Of a stretch of DNA of 64,000 nucleotides, positions 26,216-34,836 are shown piece after piece. Below the pieces are notes generated by a model. That model saw only the letters and a program-made list of their open reading frames with translations. It was not told the origin of the DNA and searched no databases. The stretch comes from Tenacibaculum sp. Bg11-29 (lineage in GTDB: Bacteria; Bacteroidota; Bacteroidia; Flavobacteriales; Flavobacteriaceae). Numbering within the stretch: the stretch's first letter is position 1; every line of letters begins with the position of its first letter. Position numbers and translations under genes: made by a program. The stretch lies in the NCBI RefSeq assembly GCF_002836595.1, contig NZ_PJBB01000003.1, positions 2,913,001 to 2,977,000 on the forward strand, given 5' to 3'.

Positions 26216-28042
26216 ATGAAAAAATTACCCTTCATAAAATTAGTCGTATTAACTTTTGTGGTTTTACTATCGAATTGTCAGAACAATTTAGAAGAACAAG
26301 AAGCCGTTTTAAAGTTAGGAAAAGGAAAGTTGTCTTCCAGAGGTGTGGCTAAGAAGAAAGTTTTATTATTAGGTATAGATGGTCTTCAATTTGAAAAAAT
26401 GGTGAATGTATTTACACCTAACTTAGATGAATTTAATATTGTAAAAGCCTACACAGGTGGAATTAAAGGAGCTATTTCAGAACAAAAAACAAATAGTGGA
26501 CCAGGTTGGACAACTATTCTAACAGGTGTTTGGGCTAATAAACACCGTGTTTTAGATAATAATAGTTCTTTTAAATCAGCTACAAAAAGTATTTTTCAAA
26601 GAATTAAAGAACATAATCCAAATCTAGAAACAACAAGTATTGTTACTTGGAAAACCATCCATGACTTTTTAAGAGAGCAATTAAATTATATAGATTATAA
26701 AATTGAAGGATATGGAGATGATAAGGCTATTATGAATGCCGTAAATGAAATTAACAACCATAATCCTGATTTTTTATTTATTGATATAGATGAACCCGAT
26801 TCAGTTGGTCATGGAAATGGATTTGGAGGACTCTATAATAATGCAATTAAAAGAGCAGATGAACGATTAGGTACTTTGGTAGCGGCTGTTAAAAATAGAG
26901 CTAAGGAACGAAATGAAGATTGGTTAATTATTTTAACAACAGACCATGGAAGACAGCCAAGTGGTTATGGGCATGGAAGCCAGTCAAATTCAGAGAAAAC
27001 TATTTTTATAGGAATGAATAAAATTGGGAATGAAGAATTTACTTCATATACTTCTTCGGTTCCTAATAAAGGTTTTAATGGATTGTATGGGCATGTATCA
27101 CAAACTTCAATAGTACCAACTATTTTAACTCATTTAGAAATTCCTATTAAAAAAGAATGGCAATTATCATCAACATCATTAATAGGAAATGTTGGTGCTA
27201 GAAAGGTAATGATGGAAAATAACAATACTATTTATTGGGATTCAAATTCGTTAGGAAGCATAGAAGTGTATCGTAATAACGAGTATATAAATAGCGTTAA
27301 CGCATCTCAAGGATATTTTTTAGATAATGATCAGCCAGATGGATTACTCAATTATACACTAGTTTTAAATGGCCAAACAGCAACTACAACTATAAATAAC
27401 TTAACGATTACTGCAGGTTTAGATTGGAATGATGGTTTAAATAATAAAGCATATTTTTTTAGAGGAGATAATAAGTATGTTCGTTACAATAAAATTCTTG
27501 ACAAGGCCGATAATGGCTATCCTGTGGAAATAGATAACTCTAATTGGCCAGGTTTAGAAAGTTATAAAAATTTAATTTCTGCAGCCTTTAAATGGAATAG
27601 TTCAAAATGCATTTTCTTTTTGAAAGATGGAAGGTATATTCGATATGATATGAATAGTGATAGTATAGATTCAGGATATCCTTTAGAAATAAATAATTCT
27701 AATTGGCCAGGTTTAGAGGCACATAAGAATAAAATTCGAGCAGCTTTTAAATGGAATAATAAAAAAGCATATTTCTTTTTAAATGATGGTACCTATCTTC
27801 GATATAGTATAGCTAATGATAGAGTAGATTCTGGATACCCAAAACCAATTAATAATACAACGTGGCCAGGCTTAGGAAGTGTAGCTAGTAAAATTACCGC
27901 AGCAGTTAACTGGAATTCAGTGCACTGCTATTTATTTTTAAATGATAATACGTACGTGAAATATAGCAAAACATTAGATAGAGCAGAGTTAAACTATCCA
28001 AGGCCGACGAATAATCGTACTTGGCCAGGGCTACTTAAATAA
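26216..28042 (+). CDS. AP-superfamily hydrolase fused to a hemopexin-repeat propeller, lipoprotein
   Basis: The 608-residue lipoprotein (Leu-Leu-Ser-Asn-Cys, Cys21) has an alkaline-phosphatase-superfamily domain at about 47-330. Ligands are Asp55 (Gly-Ile-Asp-Gly), a putative Ser94 nucleophile in Ser-Gly-Pro-Gly-Trp-Thr-Thr-Ile-Leu-Thr-Gly, Asp194 and His198 in Glu-Pro-Asp-Ser-Val-Gly-His, Asp242-His243-Gly and His252 or His292. After a beta-rich linker come four hemopexin-like repeats (about 405-608), each with Ala-Tyr/Cys-x-Phe-Phe, a Tyr-x-Arg/Lys-Tyr strand and Tyr-Pro...Asn-x-x-Trp-Pro-Gly-Leu. The propeller probably binds a ligand or surface. Confidence 0.82.
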   Translation: MKKLPFIKLVVLTFVVLLSNCQNNLEEQEAVLKLGKGKLSSRGVAKKKVLLLGIDGLQFEKMVNVFTPNLDEFNIVKAYTGGIKGAISEQKTNSGPGWTTILTGVWANKHRVLDNNSSFKSATKSIFQRIKEHNPNLETTSIVTWKTIHDFLREQLNYIDYKIEGYGDDKAIMNAVNEINNHNPDFLFIDIDEPDSVGHGNGFGGLYNNAIKRADERLGTLVAAVKNRAKERNEDWLIILTTDHGRQPSGYGHGSQSNSEKTIFIGMNKIGNEEFTSYTSSVPNKGFNGLYGHVSQTSIVPTILTHLEIPIKKEWQLSSTSLIGNVGARKVMMENNNTIYWDSNSLGSIEVYRNNEYINSVNASQGYFLDNDQPDGLLNYTLVLNGQTATTTINNLTITAGLDWNDGLNNKAYFFRGDNKYVRYNKILDKADNGYPVEIDNSNWPGLESYKNLISAAFKWNSSKCIFFLKDGRYIRYDMNSDSIDSGYPLEINNSNWPGLEAHKNKIRAAFKWNNKKAYFFLNDGTYLRYSIANDRVDSGYPKPINNTTWPGLGSVASKITAAVNWNSVHCYLFLNDNTYVKYSKTLDRAELNYPRPTNNRTWPGLLK

Positions 28043-28051
28043 TATTTATAA

Positions 28052-28087
28052 AACAGGGTTATTAAATATACTAAAAATAGCCCTGTT
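28052..28087. terminator. convergent bidirectional terminator
   Basis: A 12-bp stem (28052-28063 with 28076-28087, one G-U pair) has a 12-nt AT loop between the convergent AP-hemopexin and XRE-cupin genes. The T-run is short, so strength is uncertain. Confidence 0.6.
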
Positions 28088-28661
28088 AGTTATTTTCAGA
28101 ATAAAAGTAGAACACCAACATTAGGCAATCTTCTTTGCTTCTATTTTCGGGAACATGTGGTAACCTTCCATTAAAATAAAGAGAATCACCTTCCGAAACG
28201 GTTACTTCCGTGTCATCTATTAAATAAGTACATTCTCCTTTAATAACATATTTAAATTCCCAAGCATCTGTAATAACTTTTTCTCTTTTAGACCCTGGAG
28301 ATACATTTAATAATACAGCTTCAAAGCCCACCGCATTTAAACTTTTTCCGAAAATTTGAAAATAAGTAAAACCTTCTGCTTCTACTTCTTTTTCTATTAA
28401 TTGTAGATTCTCCTTTTTGACGTGAATAAACTTTTCATTAGTTCTTTTTTCGACACCTTCAAAAAAAGTACTAGGATCAATTTCTAAAGCACCAATGACT
28501 TCCAATAAAACAGGTAAAGATGGAATAGTTCTACCATTTTCAACTCTAGAAATCAGTCCGTTGGAAACACCTGCATTAGCGGCTACTTGGCTGATAGTTA
28601 GCTTTTGTTTTTTTCTGATGGTTTTGATTCGTTTACCAATACCAATTAAGAAATCATTCAT
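28086..28661 (-). CDS. XRE-cupin transcriptional regulator
   Basis: The 191-residue protein has an N-terminal Cro/C1 helix-turn-helix (about 7-63: Leu-Thr-Ile-Ser-Gln-Val-Ala-Ala-Asn-Ala-Gly-Val-Ser-Asn-Gly-Leu-Ile-Ser-Arg-Val-Glu-Asn-Gly-Arg) and a C-terminal cupin_2 barrel (about 115-188: Glu-Phe-Lys-Tyr-Val-Ile-Lys-Gly-Glu-Cys-Thr...Gly-Asp-Ser-Leu-Tyr-Phe...Pro-His-Val-Pro). Proteins of this type bind a small metabolite in the cupin and control nearby catabolic operons. It is convergent with the SusCD-phosphonate cluster, so it is the best local candidate for its regulator. The ligand is unknown. Confidence 0.87.
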   Translation of the reverse strand: MNDFLIGIGKRIKTIRKKQKLTISQVAANAGVSNGLISRVENGRTIPSLPVLLEVIGALEIDPSTFFEGVEKRTNEKFIHVKKENLQLIEKEVEAEGFTYFQIFGKSLNAVGFEAVLLNVSPGSKREKVITDAWEFKYVIKGECTYLIDDTEVTVSEGDSLYFNGRLPHVPENRSKEDCLMLVFYFYSENN

Positions 28662-28810
28662 AGTGTATTTTTAAACTAAAGTAAAATAAAAATTTCATTT
28701 TAAGAGGCCTAAATTAAAGATGTTTATATTAAAATAGCTTCTCTAATCTTAGATATATTGAATATTAACCAAAAGGAGTTTTGTCTTCTCTTTTTTGTGA
28801 AATCGAAAGT

Positions 28811-28859
28811 TGTATAAATAATAAAACCCCGAAATAATCGGGGTTTTATTATTTATACA
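28811..28859. terminator. 22-bp perfect bidirectional terminator
   Basis: The arms 28811-28832 and 28838-28859 are perfectly complementary over 22 bp with an AATAA loop. The GC core CCCCGA/TCGGGG is followed by TTTTATTATTT in both orientations. It ends the minus-strand transcript of the M43 protease and the small gene behind it. Confidence 0.9.
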
Positions 28860-28873
28860 GAAGTATGCGAATA

Positions 28874-29044
28874 TTAAAAACCGCCTCCAGGAGCTTCTGG
28901 ACTTTGGGCTTGTGCCTTTTGAGGGTTTAAAATCATATAAGTTCCTAAGGCGGTTAAAGTAGCATATTTACCATAACCTCCTATCTTTTTTAAGGCATCT
29001 TTTCTAGAGATCTTTTCATCTTTATGTTTAGTTTGTTTTTTCAT
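28874..29044 (-). CDS. 56-residue small protein behind the M43 protease
   Basis: A short frame starts at ATG 29044 and stops at TAA 28874-28876. It lies 14 bp after the protease stop and just before the strong terminator, so it fits as the last gene of that transcript. The peptide is basic at its N-terminus (Lys-Lys-Gln-Thr-Lys-His-Lys), then has Ser-Arg-Lys-Asp-Ala-Leu-Lys-Lys-Ile-Gly-Gly-Tyr-Gly-Lys-Tyr, a hydrophobic stretch (Ala-Thr-Leu-Thr-Ala-Leu-Gly-Thr-Tyr-Met-Ile-Leu), Ala-Gln-Ala-Gln and a Gly-rich end Pro-Gly-Gly-Gly-Phe. The layout resembles a signal-like or Tat-like leader of a tiny exported protein. Function unknown. Confidence 0.7.
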   Translation of the reverse strand: MKKQTKHKDEKISRKDALKKIGGYGKYATLTALGTYMILNPQKAQAQSPEAPGGGF

Positions 29045-29058
29045 GAGATTGTGTTTAA

Positions 29059-32000
29059 TTACTCTATAATAATTTTCTTATTAATTTTACCTAAACTAGA
29101 CGTTAATTCAATAATGTAAATACCTACAGAAGTTTTTGGTAGTTGAATTACATGAACTCCAGTTGATTTAAACTGTGTACTTATAATTTTCTTACCTAAT
29201 ATAGAGTACATACTTAATGATGCTTTATCTGTTTGTAACCCCGCAATAGTTAAATTATCATTACCCGATTTATAAATGCTTACATTTTGCAAATCTTGTG
29301 TAATAATTATGTTTTCTAATTTTTTAGATGTAGTATGAATGTAAAACTGCCCAATTCCTTTGGCTGCATTTTCTAGAACTATTTTATGACTTTGTTCTGA
29401 TAGGTTAATAAATGTATTCGTTAACCTATCTTCTAAGTAAACATTAATTCCTTCAGGGAAATTTTTAGAATTAATAGAAAATGTTAATTCTTTACCAGCT
29501 TCAGTTGTTAAACCAACAGGAACTACCATTGTTTCAATATTACTATTTGGTAAAGATTGAATCTCTAGTTTATTTCCTGTATTATTTGATAATAATTCTG
29601 TAAATAATTCAAATTCATTAGTAGTTCCTCCAAACAATTTAGAATCATAACCATTGTCAAAACCAGTAGTTTTATTATCAATATAAAACACTTTAGTCGA
29701 TTTTTTATGAGTCCCGTTTTCTACAAATAGCTCTAAAGATTGTTTAGGAATTTCTCTTTTAAATGTATTAGTATTTTGGTGTGTTTGATTAGAAGCAGCA
29801 AAAGAAATAGTACTCGTATTAGGGCTTACGTTTGCTTCTATAAAGAAACCTTGTGCAGGTGCAATTTGAATAGGGTTTAAAGTATTATGAGCTACATATT
29901 GAGTACCATTCCATAACCAAACTGTTTCTTCTGAAAGTTCAAGTGTATTCGTTGATGCTAATATTGATGAACTAAGATATGCTGCAAAAGGATTACCAAG
30001 TAAATTAAAATCGTTTCTAGCGCCGTTATTGATATTAATATTTACATTAGAAGTGTTTAATGTTCCCGTAAATGAAATATCACCAGTGTTAGCTAATTTT
30101 AAAGAATAGCCTTTAGCATTTTGAATAGCTCCAGTTGAGGTTGCTGATTGATAATCCCAAGCACTTGTAAGACTATTATTATTAAAAGGAGCAATACCTA
30201 TGTTGGTGCTTGTTCCCGAGGCTAAAGTATGATTTGGATTTGTAATGAAATCTTCAATAGTTTGACCAGCAAGAGGTGAAGAAATTAAATACCAATTAGT
30301 ACTTGGTATATTTCTTCTGTATGTTACTGAACCTGTAACTGTACTTTGTGGAATAAAAGAAGCACCAGAGTTAATCGTTAAAGTATTAAAATTTACAGCC
30401 GTATTTGCTGTTGGGTAATTAGTTAAACCATTAGGAATAGTAATAATACTTGTAGCTGTTGGTACTGTATTGCTACTCCAATTACTTGATGTATTCCAAT
30501 CATTATCAGTATTCCCTGTCCAAGTTATATAAGTAGCGTCAATGGTAGAATTTAAACTTAAGTTGTCAATCCAAATTCTTGTTCCATATCCCGAAATATT
30601 TTTGAATTTTACTAAAACATTAGGGTTACCATCAAAAGTGTTTAAATCGATAGTTTCTTTTCTCCAGTGTTCTGGCAATGTAGGAATCCAGTCATTAGGT
30701 TCTGTTATATCTGGAGTTGAAACATCATCCAAAACTTCAAAAGTTTGTAATTCATTTTGATCTTTGTTGTATGCTTCAGTCCATGTTGCACCACAATTTG
30801 TCGAAATTAGAATGATTAAGTTATCAGGGCTAATAACACCAGGTGTATGTGTATTGTTGTACTTAGTGTATGCTATATCAAATTCCATTTTTTTATCTCC
30901 AATAACTGAAAAGTCAAAAGGTTTTAATATTAATTCATCTACTTTACCAGTAGGACTATCTGCATTGTTAATAACTAAACATGAAGAATCTCCGTTACCA
31001 GCATCACTTCTTTTTTCCCAAAGAATAGCATCATCATCTGGGTTAATAATTTCCCAGTCTGAAATAGGAAATGCTCCTTCAAAGCTTTCAGTATATGGTA
31101 AAGAGTTAGTTCCTTTTACGGTAATGTATGATGTTTTAATAGTAGTTGTTCCTGTACCAAAAGTATTACTAGCTGTTAATTCAACTTTGTAAACACCAGA
31201 TTGGCTATAAGTAATTAAAGGGTTTTGTTCTGTAGAAGTAGCAGGTGTTCCCCCTTCAAGTATCCAGGTCCATGCGGTAGGTATTCCTGTAGATAAATCG
31301 GTAAACTGAACATTACTTTCTTGACAAACTCCTTTGTCTTCTTTTTCAAAATCAGAAGAAGGTGTTTCTTGACTGTCAGTTGTAATACTTACATTGTCAA
31401 TCCAAATACGAGTTCCGTATCCCGATTCATTTACAAATTTTACTAATACATTCGATTCTCCTTGATAGTCATTAAGAATAATTCTTTCTTTTCTCCAATG
31501 TTCAGGTAGCGAAGGAACCCAGTCGTTGGCTTCATTATTTGGTGTTTCTGGATTATCTAAAACTTCTGTCGTTTCTAGTTCGGTATGAGTTTTTTCATAC
31601 AATGTAACCCAAGTAACACCACAATCTTTAGATATTAAAACTTTTAGTTTATCAGGGCTATCATTATCGAATTTAGTATAAGCTACATCAAAATAAAAGT
31701 CAGTAGCACCTACTGATAAATCTAATGAAGGCAATAAAATTTCGTCTAATTCGCCTATGGTAGAGTTGTCAGCGTTATTCATTATCATGCATAAATTATC
31801 GCCATTTCCTGCGTTTCCTTGTTCAAATTGTAATCCACTATCAAAATTTCGAATTTGCCAATCAGTAGGAGGGAAGGTGCCAGAAAAATCTTCAGTAAAT
31901 GATTGTGATTTGGGTGTTTTTAAAACAACAAAAGCTGTTTGAGTAACAGAATTACTACCATATATGTTTGTTGTTGTAAGCGTAACATCATAAGAACCTG

Positions 32001-33972
32001 CACCATTATAATCAACTATAGGGTTTTGAAGGTTAGAAGTTGCTGGTACTCCTCCAGGAAATTCCCAAGCCCATGAAGTTGGAGTAGCATTTGATGTGTC
32101 AAAAAATGCGACCTGTTCACTGCTACATAATGAGTTTCTTGTTTTGGTATAGAAGCCAGTTTCTGGAGCAATATCATTTTTTAAAGAAATAGCAACGTTA
32201 TCTAACCAAATTCTAGTTCCGTATCCAGATATATTTTTAAATCTAAATGTTAAATTAGAGTAACCGTCATAAGCACTTAAATCTACAATTTCTTTTCTCC
32301 AATGTGATTCTTCATTAGGAATCCAATCATTTGGAGATAATGCAGATATGGTAGTTTCTAGTTCGGTATGAGTTTTTGAATACACTTCATTCCAATTTGT
32401 TCCACAATCTGTAGATACTTCTACTTTTAAAATATCAGGACTATTAGCGTCAAATTTAACATAAGCTACATCAAAATACATTTGCGCCTTTGTTGCTCCA
32501 GTAAAATCATAAAAAGGTAATCTTAAATAATCTTCTTCTCCTGTAACTGCATTATCTGCATTATTCATTATAATACAATAAGAATCACCATTACCAACAT
32601 CGGTACGTTTTTCCCACGCTAATTTTCCGTCAGGATTTGTAATAGTCCATCCTTTAGCAGGAAAAATACTAGAGAAGTCTTCAGTTGTATCAGTTGTTGT
32701 GTATTGGTTAACATCAATATAATTTACAGCTTCGGTAGTGTTTGTTCCAGAGGTATTTGTTACTTGTAAGGTCACTTTGTATTTACCTACAGTATTATAA
32801 GTAACTGTAGGGTTTATGGCTGTAGACGTTGATGGTGTTCCGCCTTCAAAAGTCCAAAATCTAGAACTAGGTAAACCTGTAGATACATCATTGAAAATAA
32901 CATTCTTATTAATACATACAGCAGTTTCATTACTAGTAAATATAGCTGTTGGAACTCTTGGTGTTATACCTGTTGCAATAAGGTTGTTAGATTGCCAAAG
33001 TAAACTTCTTGGGTGTGGAGCTGTATTTGTATCTTCTAACCACATATTCATCATTGCAACTTGATCAACAGTAAACATGTTTTGACATGAAGTATTATAA
33101 TCCATGTGGTTTTCTAAATTAGGATATACTCCTGGCACATTTAATACATCTCTAGTACAACCTTCAGAGCCTAAAGTAGGAGGTGTATCATCAATACCAT
33201 CATTTTCTTCAGTCCACGTTCCTTCCGTTTTATTACTGTCATTAAAAGTATGTTTTAAACCAAAATAGTGTCCAAATTCATGAGTCATAACTTTTTCAAA
33301 ACCAATATTACTTTCAGAAGGATTATCAGGACAAGCAGAAGCTCTACCTACGTATCTCCAATTAAATACTACTCTAGGAAATGCATCTTGAACAGGTAAA
33401 AAAGCATGTCCAGATTGATATTCACCTTCATCCATTCCGTTAGAGTGTGATACAATAAATACTTGTAAATAGTATTTACCATTTTTACCCCACCACCATT
33501 GATCTCCTGTGATTTTGTTATCATAACCATCTTGAACAAGATTGCTATCTGCTAACCAATTCATTCCTGGGTATTCTAATAAATTACCATCAGGATCTTC
33601 TTTCGCTAAGATAAATTCAATATTATCCATCTTGCTTTTTACGGCATCAAATCTAGAATCAGTTGTATTAAAACCAGGGAATTCTCCACGAAAATCTTTA
33701 TTAACAACTTCCATGACATCATTAATTCGACATTCCATATTTTTTCGAGTAACAGACCCTCCGTTATTTAATACATGAAAAACAACAGGTATTTTATATG
33801 ATCCTTGTACTCTTTTTCTGCTTTTTAGTTGTTTATTCTTTAAAATTGCTTTTTTGTAAGCTTTTTGTTCTTTTAGTGATAATTTCACACCACATCCAAT
33901 TTCTTTTTTCTGAGCAAAAGTTCCACTCACAGAAATGGTAAAGAATGCGACTAATAAAAAGTTTTTAATCAT
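29059..33972 (-). CDS. M43 (cytophagalysin/pappalysin) metalloprotease with PKD repeats and T9SS sorting domain
   Basis: This 1637-residue secreted protease has a signal peptide (1-20, Phe-Ala-Gln). The catalytic domain carries the zinc motif His231-Glu-Phe-Gly-His235-Tyr-Phe-Gly-Leu-Lys-His241, followed by the Met-turn region near Asn-His-Met-Asp-Tyr. Three tandem modules of about 200 residues follow, each a PKD domain (Trp-x-x-Glu/Leu-Gly-Gly-x-Pro-Ala/Ser-Thr-Ser) plus a jelly-roll choice-of-anchor-J-like domain (Gly-Asn-Gly-Asp-Ser... Gly-Tyr-Gly-Thr-Arg-Ile-Trp-Ile-Asp-Asn). A further beta region and a type A T9SS sorting domain (about 1565-1637, ending Lys-Lys-Ile-Ile-Ile-Glu) complete it. 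It is exported across the outer membrane by T9SS to the surface or medium. Confidence 0.92.
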   Translation of the reverse strand: MIKNFLLVAFFTISVSGTFAQKKEIGCGVKLSLKEQKAYKKAILKNKQLKSRKRVQGSYKIPVVFHVLNNGGSVTRKNMECRINDVMEVVNKDFRGEFPGFNTTDSRFDAVKSKMDNIEFILAKEDPDGNLLEYPGMNWLADSNLVQDGYDNKITGDQWWWGKNGKYYLQVFIVSHSNGMDEGEYQSGHAFLPVQDAFPRVVFNWRYVGRASACPDNPSESNIGFEKVMTHEFGHYFGLKHTFNDSNKTEGTWTEENDGIDDTPPTLGSEGCTRDVLNVPGVYPNLENHMDYNTSCQNMFTVDQVAMMNMWLEDTNTAPHPRSLLWQSNNLIATGITPRVPTAIFTSNETAVCINKNVIFNDVSTGLPSSRFWTFEGGTPSTSTAINPTVTYNTVGKYKVTLQVTNTSGTNTTEAVNYIDVNQYTTTDTTEDFSSIFPAKGWTITNPDGKLAWEKRTDVGNGDSYCIIMNNADNAVTGEEDYLRLPFYDFTGATKAQMYFDVAYVKFDANSPDILKVEVSTDCGTNWNEVYSKTHTELETTISALSPNDWIPNEESHWRKEIVDLSAYDGYSNLTFRFKNISGYGTRIWLDNVAISLKNDIAPETGFYTKTRNSLCSSEQVAFFDTSNATPTSWAWEFPGGVPATSNLQNPIVDYNGAGSYDVTLTTTNIYGSNSVTQTAFVVLKTPKSQSFTEDFSGTFPPTDWQIRNFDSGLQFEQGNAGNGDNLCMIMNNADNSTIGELDEILLPSLDLSVGATDFYFDVAYTKFDNDSPDKLKVLISKDCGVTWVTLYEKTHTELETTEVLDNPETPNNEANDWVPSLPEHWRKERIILNDYQGESNVLVKFVNESGYGTRIWIDNVSITTDSQETPSSDFEKEDKGVCQESNVQFTDLSTGIPTAWTWILEGGTPATSTEQNPLITYSQSGVYKVELTASNTFGTGTTTIKTSYITVKGTNSLPYTESFEGAFPISDWEIINPDDDAILWEKRSDAGNGDSSCLVINNADSPTGKVDELILKPFDFSVIGDKKMEFDIAYTKYNNTHTPGVISPDNLIILISTNCGATWTEAYNKDQNELQTFEVLDDVSTPDITEPNDWIPTLPEHWRKETIDLNTFDGNPNVLVKFKNISGYGTRIWIDNLSLNSTIDATYITWTGNTDNDWNTSSNWSSNTVPTATSIITIPNGLTNYPTANTAVNFNTLTINSGASFIPQSTVTGSVTYRRNIPSTNWYLISSPLAGQTIEDFITNPNHTLASGTSTNIGIAPFNNNSLTSAWDYQSATSTGAIQNAKGYSLKLANTGDISFTGTLNTSNVNININNGARNDFNLLGNPFAAYLSSSILASTNTLELSEETVWLWNGTQYVAHNTLNPIQIAPAQGFFIEANVSPNTSTISFAASNQTHQNTNTFKREIPKQSLELFVENGTHKKSTKVFYIDNKTTGFDNGYDSKLFGGTTNEFELFTELLSNNTGNKLEIQSLPNSNIETMVVPVGLTTEAGKELTFSINSKNFPEGINVYLEDRLTNTFINLSEQSHKIVLENAAKGIGQFYIHTTSKKLENIIITQDLQNVSIYKSGNDNLTIAGLQTDKASLSMYSILGKKIISTQFKSTGVHVIQLPKTSVGIYIIELTSSLGKINKKIIIE

Positions 33973-34419
33973 GATTACATTTTGGTTTTTGTTATATTTA
34001 TTTTTAACGTATTAAACTTTTAAATTAAATCTAATATGCTTTTTTTATCATTTAATTCATTTCAGTTATGAGTGATATTGTTCTGATAAAAAGGTAGTTA
34101 ATGCATAATGATACAAAAATACCTGTGATATGAATGCTTTGAGTAATTGTTAAGGATATATAGTATTAGTAATAGATAATATTTAGTTTAGATTAACAAA
34201 ATTTCCATGATTTATTAATCAATTTAGGTAAAACTGATGATGGTATATTTTTATTAATACATTGTGTAATATGACTATATGTAGTGAGTAGTTTAGTTTT
34301 ATTATTGATAAGTGAAATAAATAGTTTAAATATTACGAAATACTTAATTCGTGTTTGTGATTCAATTAGTATTTATTTTAATGAAAATGAGTTTTATATT
34401 TAAAGTTTAATAAATATTA
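33973..34419. other. AT-rich intergenic region without a recognisable gene
   Basis: This stretch holds the upstream region of the M43 protease gene (minus strand). I see no ORF with coding character, no clear -7/-33 promoter pair and no further cold-shock copy in it. Confidence 0.5.
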
Positions 34420-34665
34420 TAAAAGATAATATACAGGAGGTTTTTAAATAAATTAAAAGGATTTGGGATTGTAACTTAAGAAGAAGAATTAAAGAGATAA
34501 CGTTTTGTAAAATTTTAAGGATTAATAGACGAGGTTATTGAGAGTGAAAAAGTTTAATTCAAATTGTAAGAAGAAAAAAAAGGGTTCAACGCTGTTAACG
34601 TATAAGTATTACTAAAGTAAACTTTAAAATAGAGTCTATGATATTATTGATAATCTATATTATAA
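34420..34665 (+). pseudogene. decayed fifth cold-shock gene copy with terminator remnant
   Basis: From about 34438 the sequence can be read in one frame collinear with the functional csp genes: Asn-Lys-Leu-Lys-Gly-Phe-Gly-Ile-Val-Thr, then Gly-Leu-Ile-Asp-Glu-Val, then Lys-Lys-Gly-Phe-Asn-Ala-Val-Asn-Val, ending near 34611. It has six in-frame TAA codons, one extra codon and no start codon (the start position would be 34420). The distance to the next gene's start is 417 bp, close to the 425-bp period of the intact array. A blurred version of the csp terminator hairpin follows at about 34634-34655. Confidence 0.8.
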
Positions 34666-34776
34666 GTATGCTGCTTTAATAGCTGTTCTTCTAAAAATTT
34701 AAAAAAGATAAATAGGCATATTAGAAAATAAATAGAAATAAAATTATTTTATAGGTAGAATTTAAAATATAGGCAG

Positions 34777-34836
34777 TATATTTGCAACTCAATAAACGTT
34801 GTTTGCACTTAAGTAAGCAACATATAATTTTTTATT
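34777..34836 (+). promoter_or_regulatory. promoter box and structured 5' leader of csp copy 1
   Basis: The -7 box TATATTTG is at 34777-34784. The roughly 45-nt leader contains the arms GTTGT (34798-34802) and GCAAC (34817-34821) around an ACTTAAGT core. The same leader layout occurs before all four genes, which points to a conserved RNA element. Confidence 0.6.

Noticed and set aside
30764..31192. Long + strand open frames inside the M43 protease gene (also 30542, 31757, 32816 and 33542)
   Set aside because: They are antisense to a clearly coding gene with repeated domains, have no family resemblance and arise from its codon bias.
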